From contig JAAMXP010000867.1 of assembly GCA_019693395.1 (NCBI GenBank), forward strand, positions 1 through 64,000: 64,000 bases of DNA, in the 5' to 3' direction. This DNA comes from Ettlia oleoabundans. Its lineage: Eukaryota > Chlorophyta > Chlorophyceae > Chlamydomonadales. The stretch's first letter is position 1, and each line of letters opens with the position of its first letter. Positions 1 through 17,399 of this stretch are shown here, in pieces. The translations under genes were made by a program, and so were the position numbers. The notes beneath the pieces are model-generated. The model saw only the letters and a program-made list of their open reading frames with translations. It was not told the origin of the DNA and made no database searches.

Positions 1-1780
1 CCCCCTCCCCCCGCGGACGCACCTGAGCCTGCACCCGAGCCGGCGCCCCAGCCAGCAGAGGCACCGCCGCCAGTGGAACTCCCCCCTCCCCCCTCACCAA
101 GTGCGTGCGCTGCCTACTGCCACCACCAACAACAAGCCTGTCGCGCCCCTGCACTCGTGTGCCGTGCATGCTATCATTTGTGCAGAGCTGGGCCTGTGGT
201 CCTGGGTCATGTGACGTCATATATGACACATTTCTTGCTGCTCCTGTGGCGGGCCAACCACTGTGCTGTGCCGGCTAGTTCAAACTGCGTCTTGCACACC
301 CTGCCTGACCGCCTCGTCTGCAACCCAGGTGTGCTGCAGCCCCTCCGCCCATGCCCCCCACCCCCATGCCCGTCTTTTTCCAGGAGGTTGACATGCGCGT
401 CACAGGTGGGTGGGTGATGAATAAAGGGCAGCAGTCACGTATCCCGGATTGCATGTGTGGGGTCCTGATGCCATGCCTGATCTGCCTGCCTGATCAAGTG
501 GTTCGATATCTCGCAACCCTGTGCTGCAGCCGCTGCTTAGTAAATCACCGCCTCTCTGCGGTGATGTCAAGCATTGCCCCTGCAACTTTCTCTGCCCTGT
601 GTGATGCAGGCGCCACGGTGCAGCAGTTCATGAACAACAAGGCGTCCATGTATCGCAAGGTGCGTGCGGGGTATGGGGTGAGGTGTGCGGGAGGGCAAGG
701 GGCAGGTGGGTTGTAGGTGAGGGCTTCCGGCTGTTGGCTGCATTCATGTGCGCTGTTGGCGGCGTGGCCTGGACTCAGCATGCTCCCTTCAATACTGGGC
801 CAGGTGCTGTCGCACATGGCTGGGGGTCCTACCACACCCTTACCTGTCCCCATCATCCTGCCTGCAGATCATGAGCGACATCACGGGCCAGCCACCTGAG
901 TGGATAGTGGTCAACGCCACAGCCGTCAGCGGCAGTGGGTCTCGGCGTCGGCAGCGCCTGCGCGCGCTGCTGCAGTCGTCCGCCCCCATCCAGCTGCTGT
1001 CCCAGGTGAACGCCCCTGAGGACCAGCTGGCTGGGGTGCAGCCTCGTGTGGAGGCGTCGGTGCAGGACGGGTCGCTGGCACGTGCGCTGCAGGGCATTGG
1101 GCTCGCTCTGGTGCAGGACTCAGGTGAGCAGTCGCCAACCCATGCCTGCCCTCTGCTGTGCTGCTTGGAGTGGGGCAAGGTTACTGTCGCTGGTGCTTCG
1201 CAGTGCCGCTCAATCGTCCATAGTGGGCCTTGTGTGGGGATGGAGCAAGGACTTGGCAACAGACGAATATCGCGTCACCGAGGCCGCCATTGTGCTGCAG
1301 TGCGGCCATCCACTGCCGTCTTATGTGCTGCATAGCGTACCCCGCAAGGCCGCGAGCCCCCCACCACCCCCCCACCCCCACACACAGACAAGACTTTTCA
1401 CCACCTGATCCACCCCTTCCCCTGCCCATGCAGTGACGTTTGGCAACCCAAGCACGCCGCCCCCGCCGCCGCCCGCTCCTTCTGACGACGGCGGCGGCAC
1501 CTCGGATGTGGTGAAGATAGTGGTGCCCATTGTGAGCGTGGTGGCGGCGCTGGCTGTGGTGGCGGCAGGCGTGGCTTGGTACATGCGGCGCAAGAAGCAC
1601 CGGCAGGCGGCTGCTGACTCGCAGGCCGCGCGCCAGGAGCGGCGCACCAGCCGGCGCTACTCGCAGCCTCCACGCCCGGGAATAGCGCCCGCAGGCGGCT
1701 CTGGCACCCTGTCTGCAGCCCCCGCCTCAACGCGAGGGAGCGGCATGGGGCTGGCGGCATTTGAGCGTGCCAACCTGTGA
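1..1780 (+). CDS. Single-pass membrane protein with proline-rich algal ectodomain (5' truncated)
   Basis: The gene enters from the left edge, so its N-terminus is missing. Readable exons are 1 to about 100 (Pro/Ala/Glu-rich, PEPAPEPAPQP style), 384-405, 610-659, 868-1123 and 1434-1780; the last four join in phase. The join from the first exon is not settled: the GT at 101 gives the wrong phase, so a small exon may be missed between 101 and 383. The middle exons read EVDMRVTGATVQQF...VVNATAVSG followed by an Arg-rich stretch, a pattern I associate with repeated extracellular domains of algal cell-surface and cyclase-type proteins. The last exon has a Pro-rich linker, one hydrophobic helix (VVKIVVPIVSVVAALAVVAA), a basic stop-transfer WYMRRKKHR and a short Ser/Arg-rich cytoplasmic tail ending FERANL. 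Type I membrane topology is inferred; function is unknown. Confidence 0.6.
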
Positions 1781-2181
1781 CCACCCCTGTGGCATCCAAC
1801 GCTCACTGACGGCTGCGCAGCGCAGCTACCCAGCAACAACAACGACACCATTGACAACGCATTTCTGCAGCTGTCGGTGCCACATGTGGCCAGGGCGGCA
1901 ACCCAGCCAGCAGCTGTAGCGTCCTTAACAGACGCCCACAGGGGACAGCGCTTCCCGTGAGGCCCCGGGCCCCATGCGTGGGAAAGCCCAACATGCCGTC
2001 AACTGGCACATTTCAGGCACAAGCACATTCACTGCCTGCCCCTGTTCTCCATGTGTGGCCGCTCCTGTGCGCCAATTGTGCATGCTGCTGCTGACCATTC
2101 TTTGCGCTCCAATGCGCGTCCATGCATGCAATTTTCCTTTTTACGCTCCTGCCGCTCAACTTCTGACCAGCCCGTATGACA

Positions 2182-2186
2182 TGTAA
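2182..2186 (+). promoter_or_regulatory. TGTAA polyadenylation signal
   Basis: TGTAA, the usual green-algal poly(A) signal, lies about 400 bases downstream of the stop of the membrane-protein gene. Nothing else coding is visible from 1781 to 2237, a convergent gap. Confidence 0.4.
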
Positions 2187-2237
2187 ACACACATCAAACA
2201 AGTTGAACAGCCCCAACTCAGGCTAGTTATGCGCCTG

Positions 2238-9808
<7,571 letters not shown>

Positions 9809-10112
9809 GTGCTGCGCTCTTTGGGCTCTGGCAACCCGTGCACCTCTATATTTAATATATGGTATGGGTCACCCGAATTTCCAGCATTAGCCATCTGTTG
9901 CCTAGGTGGTGACGTGACGTGGCACAGGCGGGAGCCGTTCAAACCGACAGCACATGAAACAATTGAGTATGACTACTGGAACTGTTGGAGGTTACAGCTC
10001 CATGTGATGGGAAGAACCTAGCACGACCGATGAGGAATCAACAATCGGGTCCAGGTTGAGCAACAACTACAGTGAAATTTAGCTTCGCGAACCAACACAA
10101 CTATCGAACAGC
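9809..10112. other. Intergenic gap before the duplication
   Basis: There is no coding sequence. It holds the 5' flank of the large gene, the 3' flank of MGST3 copy 1 with TGTAA on the minus strand at 9992-9996, and from about 10052 the left edge of the segmental duplication. Confidence 0.6.
9992..9996 (-). promoter_or_regulatory. TGTAA polyadenylation signal of MGST3 copy 1
   Basis: Minus-strand TGTAA lies 117 bases downstream of the stop of MGST3 copy 1. Copy 2 has an equivalent signal at 14285-14289, about the same distance from its stop. Confidence 0.55.
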
Positions 10113-11506
10113 TCACAGGCCCAAAGCCGGTGCCAGCAGCTCCACACTCCACCGCATGACCATCCCCAGCAAGGCCATCGTACCCAAGTGGGTGAAGCCA
10201 CCCCGCAGCCGCCCATTGGGGTTGCCAGTGCTGCAGCAGGAAAGGGCAGAAACTCCAGTATCAGGGGAGCCAAGCGACCTGCTGGCAACTTGGCTTGACC
10301 AGCTGGTGAGTGCATTGCTCTTCAGGGGGATATTGCATCATCGTGCAGCGTCGCATACCTGTAGCCGGAGAAATAGAAAATGCGACCCAACAGTGCCACA
10401 GCACCCGCAATGGAGGCACCAATGGGATACTGCATCACAGGGTGGAGACGCACCAGAAGGCTTTTGCCAAGTTCACAGCAGGCAAAGCAATAGAATCGGA
10501 GGATGCTACAACATGTTCAGGAGGATTCTTCGAAATTTGTCAAACGCACAATGACAATCAGTTTTGTCAGAAGACAAGTTCCTCCAGCCAGCTTTCAATC
10601 TCATGCATGTTTGCTCAAGTACAGGGGTACAACAATCAGTCAGTCAGTCCTTTGATGAACAATTTACGACACCATTCTCACGATAGGATCACAGTCAGAT
10701 GGTTTAGCAGACCGTAGGTACCTTGAAACCGGCTGTCAGAAGCAGGGCGTAGAAGCTGGGCAGGTTCTCCAAAGAGTTCTGCGGTGCCAGAAATACCTTG
10801 CAGGAGTTTCAAGAGCTGGAACAATGTATAGTCGTCAGTGGCAGTTTACGGCAGCTTCCAATTGCTTGCTGAAGGCAGGCCACTGCCGCACCCACCTGGT
10901 GAGCACGCTGCACACAGTTGTACTCCTGCACTTGGTAGAGGAATGGCCACAAAGTCAGGGGACTGATGTTAGACGAATAGATAGGAATCAAAGTGCCAAT
11001 GGTGGGGTGCAGAGGACCGTCGGCTCAACTTGCCGAGGTCAGGCGGGCGGTGGCATGGGCGGTGGCGGCAAGGCTCACCTTCTCATGCTTGTGGCCAGCG
11101 GGTGCATACAGGTGCGGGTATGGCACGCCATACTTCTTCCGGGCCTTCATCACACCTCCCGCCATGTACAGGTGCTGAAGGTCGGCAACATTGTGGCATA
11201 GAAGCAGTGGGTTGGTCAGGGTAGCCTGTCGACATCCTGTGGCACGCGCCCAACCTAGCAGTCGGCCCGATGGTGAGAGCAGCGGCAGCAGCCCTCGCGA
11301 AACTCTCGATATCCCACATTTGCATTGCTCTTCCCCGACACTCTAGCTCCGTGTAAGCACTGCTTAGAATCTCTAGAAGTTGCACCCCTCAAGCATTGGA
11401 GAGGTGATCCACTACCCAACCCCTCACTCACGTGCACAAGGCAGCCACCGGCCAGTAAGGCCAGTACAGCGCCATGCTCAGGGCGAAGCTCCAGAGATGG
11501 AGACAT
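10113..11506 (-). CDS. MGST3: Microsomal glutathione S-transferase 3, copy 1
   Basis: This is a MAPEG-family integral membrane enzyme of the ER or organelle envelope; MGST3 relatives conjugate or peroxidise lipophilic substrates with glutathione. Six exons (11432-11506, 11079-11174, 10896-10925, 10722-10778, 10359-10429, 10113-10230) join in phase to 148 residues, the normal family length. The family hallmarks are ARKKYGVPYPHLYAP, then CVQRAHQNSLENLPSFYALLL (hydrophilic loop and second helix), GRIFYFSGYR and a final hydrophobic helix ending ALGL. Exon lengths 75/96/30/57/71/118 equal those of copy 2 exactly, so both genes seem maintained. The most divergent part is the start of exon 2 (HLYMAGGVMK here, NIWMGFRVIH in copy 2). 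Confidence 0.92.
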
Positions 11507-11817
11507 TTTCACGCGCCGCGAACGTGAAACGGTCGGGTGGAAGTACCCGGCTCAAATAACAACGGATAAGAACGTGCGAGAGGCCTTTCCACGCTGAGGC
11601 GGTTGCAATCTAGCGGGCCAGGCAGTTTCCTGGACCCGTGCATAGCTGGCGCAGCGTGCCGCCAGCGTGAATCTGGCATGCCAAAGTCAGCTCCTGCCAC
11701 CAGCAGTGCTGGAACTGCAGGCATCACCGTTCATTGCTGGTTCCAGAACCGTGGATTTTACACGTGTCTGACTGTGACACATTGGTCTTAAAAAATGCTA
11801 CAGATAAGGCTGGCCAT

Positions 11818-12705
11818 TTATGGTCCCAGCCACATTTTTTCCTCAGCTTGCGAGGTCTGCCCCGGTCGGCCCATGGGTCTGGCGGCATCTGGCGTGGCGC
11901 TGGCACATTGCTGCCAGACGCTGTTCTGCTGCCCCTGCAGTGGGGCCTCTCCCATTAAGCGTTGGAGGTACTCTTGCTGGCCCGCTGCCCGGTTCTGACT
12001 GGGCTGGGATTGCTGATTCACGGTATAGACGTAGGCAGCAGCATGCATGGTGGACATAAATGATGCGCCAGAGAGGGGAGGCAATAAGTGAAGAGCGGGA
12101 ACTGATAGCAGATGGGACAACGCTACAGCTGCTTGCACCGGGCGTGGAGAAAGCGCAGTGGGCAGCATACTGCAGGGTACCACTTTCATACAACACCAGG
12201 TACAGGGCAAAAGCCTGCAGAAGGGCTAAGACCATTCACACAGAGAGGCTCCAATCAGCAGGCCCCTCCAGCCAAGAAACACAGCTGCAGCGCACAGCAA
12301 CAGCAGGTCCTGCGGCCGCACAAGCGCTTCAAAGAAGAGCAAGTTAGGCAGGTTGGCCGGGTTTGAGCCAGTGTCATCTGGGACCGGTCCTGCTGCACGC
12401 AGCATGCGAGAGGACGTGAGAGGAGGGGAGGCTTACTGGCCCCGGCCCATGCAGGGCAAGCTAAGTAGGTGTGGGGAAGGCAATCCCCTTCTTTTGTTCT
12501 TCTGGTGCACCTCCTACTGTAGCAAATGACCACGCACATCACTGTTGACAGCGTATCACATGCTTTGCAGGTGACTGAGTAATCCCCACCTCAGGGAGGG
12601 CTGGCTGAAATCAAGCCACGGTCACATGCTTGTGATGCTGGCTCACTCTGGGCCCTGCCGTCCCAAAGGCGGCAGACCGTCGTCCCGCCACCCGAGGGTC
12701 GTCAT
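11818..12705 (-). pseudogene. Small membrane-protein gene, decayed copy 1
   Basis: This is the partner of the gene at 16206-17103. The probable start (MTTLGWRDDG) is at 12705, and a following exon encodes a hydrophobic stretch with the shared anchor SNPANLPNLL. Compared with copy 2 it has one extra base at the beginning of that exon, which brings a stop into frame if the first exon is spliced as in copy 2. It also has a 1-base difference before TVNQQSQPSQNR, and it lacks two bases before the shared C-terminus, so copy 2's ending PPDPWADRGRPRKLR is out of frame here and the frame ends EEKMWLGP instead. Its donor is GTGAAT instead of GTAAGT. I call it a probable pseudogene, although an alternative splice pattern could rescue part of it. 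Confidence 0.45.
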
Positions 12706-12944
12706 CTGCTTGGCGACGGCGATCGTTACCCACGTTTCATAGAAGAACAAGCACCGAGCTGTCCCCACGCGCCTCCATCACATTCCAGGCGCGGATCCAG
12801 CCTCGTCTCAGGGCACTCACCAGGCACTATCCCTCCATCGTTGATTCTCACCAATATCAACCTTAAAGTTTGAACAGGCTGTTATCCCATCGTGTTCAAC
12901 CCAACCTGACGTGGCTTTCAGCCTAATTACGGTTCTTCCGTCTT

Positions 12945-14150
12945 GTAGATAGAACTCATCTTGCACATATTTTTGCACAGTTCCTGACTGTGCAACCCAC
13001 AGAAGCACACCATACCGATCAGCCCGGAAGCAAGCACACTCAACAAGATTGTGCATGTAGCTTTGCACATTATGAAGCACAACTTGCTGAAACAGCACAT
13101 CTGGCGGCACACTAGAAAGGGTGGACAAATGGAATCACACAAGCAAAAGCACAGACTGCCAGATTGTGCAAGAGGCAGCACACCTATTAAGGGTGGGCAA
13201 TTGGAAGCACATTATAAGAAGCACATGATGCCATTGGGCATGCCCCCCAGCATCTCGGGAGGTGGAAGGGGTGACAGCGAGATCGTTAGGTGAGAGCAAA
13301 GTTCAGGCCAGCAGGAGGGGGCAACGCTCCACAGTCAGTTCGGGGGATAGGATGGCGCGGGCAAAGGTAACGTGCAAGCGGAAAAAGTGTGGGACGGGAC
13401 AACCGAGACATGGGAGAAATACAGCGCTATAACCAACAAACATGGCTTTCTGTGAAAGACAGAGGTATTGTCAGGGGAGAAGGGGGAGGTTCAAGTGATG
13501 GAGGGGGCAGTGAGCACAGCCCGCAAAGCTGGGTGGCGGCAGGGCGGGTGAGCCGCCAGGGCGGGGCGGGCCGGTAGCAGTGGATGGTGTTCCAACCGTT
13601 TCTGACGGCATCACTCCTGTTTCGAACAGTATCACAAGTCTTCTGAGGCAGCCGCTTGCCGCACGCTCGCAGGATTGTATATGACTGGGCGACCCGCGGC
13701 TGCTACCCCATCCTTGCACCACGCCGGCCCGTCAGATCACATTGTGACAGATGGCGCACGCTTTTATCGTTATGAGAGCGGATAGTGGGGCCCGCTGCAG
13801 CAGCACTCATGCAAGTGTGTTGCGCGTGCTTTGCTTCCGACTGTCTGATTTGAAGTGCTGAGCGGCGCAGGCACATGCACTTGTATTACTAGTTTAGTAT
13901 ACATGATAGGAAACGCCTGACATAGTCACCGGGCACCAGCCCTTTCGGCTGCAGGCAGGCATCCTGTCGACAGTGCTGGCGCCGCGGGCGGACTTCCTCT
14001 CGGGCAATGAGTTTGTGCAACGGCGATGTGCGTAAGGCAGGCGAATCCGCGGGCAGGGGAGCAGGCGCTGCTGCCGCCAAAATGTAGGGGGAAAAAAGGT
14101 GTGCAAAATGGGGTCAGTTTACTAGTGACCATGCGTTCCACTTCGGCTCC
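12945..14150. other. Copy-1-specific segment inside the duplication
   Basis: Copy 1 has about 1.2 kb here between its membrane-protein gene and its F-box fragment, where copy 2 has only about 40 bases. It is either an insertion into copy 1 or sequence lost from copy 2. No transposase or terminal repeat was seen. A short plus-strand frame at 13051-13293 contains a twice-repeated element (KGGQMESHKQKH and KGGQLEAHYKKH), matching an imperfect DNA repeat about 66 bases apart. I cannot support calling it a gene. Confidence 0.5.
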
Positions 14151-14183
14151 GTACAATCCGTATTGTTTCCCGATATCGCGGCC

Positions 14184-14272
14184 ATGAATCCCGGCGAGAA
14201 CGGCAAAGAACGCCCCAGCTGGCCCGCACTATTGGACCCTTTGCTTCGTGCCTTTGCCTTCCTGGTCGCAAA
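14184..14272 (+). pseudogene. Truncated F-box gene exon 1 at the duplication junction
   Basis: Starting at ATG 14184 this reads MNPGENGKERPSWPALLDPL and then LRAFAFLVA. It matches the first exon of the intact F-box/RCC1/R3H gene at 17400 (ERPSWASPLDPLLRAFAFLA). Similarity stops at about 14272, before the rest of the F-box, and the next bases belong to the start of the second duplication unit. It is a dead 5' fragment created by the duplication breakpoint, although it keeps an open frame for about 30 codons. Confidence 0.8.
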
Positions 14273-14284
14273 CAGTACAATAAG

Positions 14285-14289
14285 TTACA
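14285..14289 (-). promoter_or_regulatory. TGTAA polyadenylation signal of MGST3 copy 2
   Basis: Minus-strand TGTAA lies 108 bases downstream of the stop of MGST3 copy 2, in the short stretch between the two duplication units. Confidence 0.5.
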
Positions 14290-14396
14290 GTGCACTGTGA
14301 GCTGGAAATCCAGCCAAGGAAGTTGACGTACAGTTTTGGTTCAGCAACAACCGCAATGAAGAGCTATGTTGCTCCAACACAGAAGTCAAAAGCAGC

Positions 14397-15898
14397 TCAC
14401 AGGCCGACAGCCGGCGCCAGCAGCTCTACACTCCACCGCATGACCATGCCCAGCAGTGCGAGCGTTCCCAAATGGGTGAAGCCACCCCGCAACCGTCCAC
14501 TGGGGTTGCCAGTGCTGCAGCGGGAAGGGACGGAAACTCCAACTTTCGAGGAAAGACAAGCCATCTGCTGGCAAATTTGCTGGGGCGGCTGGTTCGCTTG
14601 CTGGCTCCAGTGCATTGCACAACAACCAGGTCGCTTTGCACAACAAACGCACAACACGTCAATTCAGCCTACCAGTGTCACCCACCTGTAGCCGGAGAAG
14701 TAAAAAATGCGACCCAGCACAGCCATGGCACCCGCAATGGAGGCACTAATGGGGTACTGCAGCAAAGGGGCATGAAGCGGGCGGCTTTGGCCAACCTCAG
14801 TGCATGCGCCAGTGAACAGCAGGACGCGTAAGGGGATGTGACTAAGCAACACACAGAGATATCCAAGTCATCTTGAGACAACTTGCATCCAAGAATCGAC
14901 ACCACTGTCACCATCACTGGACGTGAAATGCCTCTACGCGCCATTAGTACCTTCAGGCCGGCTGTCAAGAGCAGGGCATAGAAACTGGGCAGGTTCTCCA
15001 GGGAGTTCTGCGAAGCCAGAATAACGGGAAAGCATTTTCAGGAACTGCACCACGCATTGCCTTCCAGGGGCACGATACCGTTTGCGCTAGCGATAACCAG
15101 GAGGTCCCAAGAGGGACCCACATGCCTCTTGGGCTCCCTTCTCCCTGCCCAAATGCATCAGCTTATCATGCAAACAATTCATATAGGGCTGAAAATAACA
15201 AACCTGTTTAGTGGCTGTTTAGTGGGGCCACTTTACCGAGCTTGCAACTGCAGCTGTAATCGGTAGTTGCAAGCTGGAGGCATTAATGGCACCCACCTGG
15301 TGAGCACGCTGCACACAATTATACTCCTGCACTTGGCAAAGAAACGATGGGGAGGTCAGACCGGTAATGTTGGAGAACAGTCAGTGAGTGGTTGGTTGTT
15401 CAGAGTGAGGATGGTGGCGTGCAGACACAGTTGGCATGAATTGGTATAAGGTTGTCAGGCGGCAGAAGCGGGGCCCTCCTTACCTTCTCATGCTTGTGGC
15501 CAGCGGGTGCATACAGGTGTGGGTAGGGCACCCCATACTTCTTTCGGGCATGTATCACCCTGAAACCCATCCATATATTCTGCAGCAGGCCACGCTGTGT
15601 GGCGCAGCAGCAGCGAGTCTGTCAGGCTATAGGCAGTGGCAGTCGGCCAACGGTCGGCCCAATCTGTTAGACGGTGAGAAAGCGGCAGCAGCCCCCTGAA
15701 TCTCGAGGCCCTCCGAAATATACTTGCTAAAATCCACAGCGTTGAGGACGCGCCGCTTGTATCTTTAGAATTGCGTCCGTCACGTCATCGAATACATCTT
15801 CCACAACGGAAACCCTCACTCACGTGCACGAGGTAGCCACCGGCCGTGACAGCGAGTACGGCGCCATGCTCAGGGCGGAGCTCCAGAGACAGAGACAT
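14397..15898 (-). CDS. MGST3: Microsomal glutathione S-transferase 3, copy 2
   Basis: This MAPEG-family membrane enzyme is a paralogue of the gene at 10113-11506. Exons are 15824-15898, 15484-15579, 15297-15326, 14951-15007, 14686-14756 and 14397-14514, giving 148 residues in phase. It starts MSLSLELRPEHGAVLAVTAG with a first hydrophobic helix. Family signatures are ARKKYGVPYPHLYAPAG, YNCVQRAHQ at a splice junction followed by NSLENLPSFYALLLTAG, and GRIFYFSGYR. The MGST2/MGST3/LTC4-synthase group carries R-A-H-x-N at the glutathione site, and both copies retain RAHQN. Splice-site positions are identical to copy 1 while introns have drifted in length, as expected for a duplication followed by selection on both proteins. 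Confidence 0.93.
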
Positions 15899-16205
15899 GG
15901 CGCGCGCCGCGAACCCAACCGAGCAATCAGGTGGAAGGTAGCTGACCTTGAGAGCAACTTTCCGCCCACAAGAAAGGGAGCAGTTGGACGGGTGGCGACT
16001 CTCCGGGCCAGGTAGTCTCGTTTAGCCCGTTGCACAGCTGGCGCAGCGTGCCGCGCAGCGCGCGGCATTACGAAGTCAGCGGCTGGCACCAGTGTTCTCT
16101 CAGATCGAAAAGCAGCACTTTTACACGTGTCTGAGCGTAACGTGGATCTCCATGATGACGTCAGATATACTGTCTAACTCAGTGGCCAGTGTGCTGTCAG
16201 CCACA

Positions 16206-17103
16206 TTACTCCCTCAGCTTGCGAGGTCTACCGCGGTCGGCCCATGGGTCTGGCGGCATCTGGCGTGGTGATGGCGCATCACTTCCAGACGCTGTTTTGC
16301 CGCCCCTGCCCAGAGGTGCCTGCCCCATTAAGCGCTGCAGGTAGTCTTGCTGGCCCGGCGCCCGGTTCTGACTGGGCTGAGACTGCTGATTCACAGTATA
16401 GACGTAAACTGCAGCACGCATGGTGGACAACAAGCGAAACGCCAGGGGTGGGAGGCAATAACTGAGAAGCAAGGAATGCTAGCAGCATCGCAATGACTGC
16501 TTGTACAGGCGTGAAGGAAGCCAGATGGGCAGCACACGCAGGCTGACACTTCCACACAAAAGTAATCACAAGGCAAAAGCCCGCAGAAACAGCTCAGATC
16601 ACTTACACAGAATGGCTCCAATCAGAAGGCCCTTCAAACCAAAGAACACAGCTGCACCACACAGCAACAACAGGTGCTGCGGCCGCACAAGCGCTCCAAA
16701 GATGAGCAAGTTAGGCAGGTTGGCCGGGTTTGAGCCGGTCTCATCCGGGATCATCCTGCCACACCCAGCATGTGGACAAGGGGTGAGAACAGGAGAGACA
16801 TACCGACCACGCATATGCAGGCCAGGCAAAGTAGGTGCAAGCAATGCAACCCAGTTATCTATTGTTCTTCTGATGCACCTCCTCTGCGTACGCTACAAAT
16901 GACCTGCGATATCGCTGTCACAGCGGAAAGCGCCATGCATGCATCGCACGCTTTGCGGGTTTGTGCTGACTCAATTCACCTCAGGGGAGGCTGGCTGAAA
17001 TCAAACCCGCCACGCACACGTGCTTGTGGGGCGGCCAGGTTCACTGCCGGCCCGACAGGCCCAACGGCGGCTGACCGCCGTTCCGCCACCCGAGGGTCGT
17101 CAT
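16206..17103 (-). CDS. Small membrane protein of unknown family, copy 2
   Basis: The probable start is ATG 17103 (MTTLGWRNGGQPPLGLSGR; exon 17045-17103). It splices in phase to 16607-16755, which encodes ETGSNPANLPNLLIFGALVR and a strongly hydrophobic segment rich in Leu, Gly and Phe. The C-terminal exon reads TVNQQSQPSQNRAPGQQDYL, a Gly/Ser-rich stretch, and PPDPWADRGRPRKLRE before the stop at 16206. Between them lies another hydrophobic run (PVQAVIAMLLAFLAS) in a different frame, so at least one intron there is unresolved. The layout suggests two or three transmembrane helices and a hydrophilic tail. I do not recognise the family. It is divergent from the F-box gene, about 300 bases away. 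Confidence 0.5.
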
Positions 17104-17399
17104 CTGCGTCGCGGCCGCAGCCCTAAGCCACATCCGTCTGGACAAAGCAAGTACTGGGGTGTCCTCACGCGCCTCCGTCGCATTTCAGGCAGGGATCCCG
17201 CGGGCTCAGGGCACTCACCAGGCACTATCTCTCCATTAATGATCTGTACCATTATTTTGCCTTTTGTGTTTGAAGGGGATGTTGGCTTGTGAGTGTGGTT
17301 CGCATGACAATCGGACGTGGCTGTCAGCTTAGCAGTTAGGGTTCTTCCAGTTTTTGGGCCCAATTTTTGCGTCTTTCTTTTCCAGATATACCGCAAGAC
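17104..17399. promoter_or_regulatory. Shared divergent 5' region (membrane-protein gene / F-box gene)
   Basis: About 300 bases separate the two divergent start codons. The equivalent interval in copy 1 is stretched to about 1.5 kb by extra sequence. No specific element was recognised. Confidence 0.4.

Larger units (their letters stand above)
10052..14272. repeat. Segmental duplication, copy 1
   Basis: This block is a direct tandem copy of 14337 to about 17490. Order and orientation match: MGST3 (-), small membrane-protein gene (-), first exon of the F-box gene (+). Exons are most similar and introns partly alignable. Copy 1 carries about 1.2 kb (about 12945-14150) with no counterpart in copy 2, and it ends abruptly inside F-box exon 1 at about 14272. 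The left edge is placed where GAGCAACAAC aligns with TCAGCAACAAC of copy 2. Confidence 0.85.

Noticed and set aside
12817..13293. Two overlapping open frames on opposite strands in the copy-1-specific segment
   Set aside because: No homology, splice support or start context was seen. Kept only as part of the unexplained segment.
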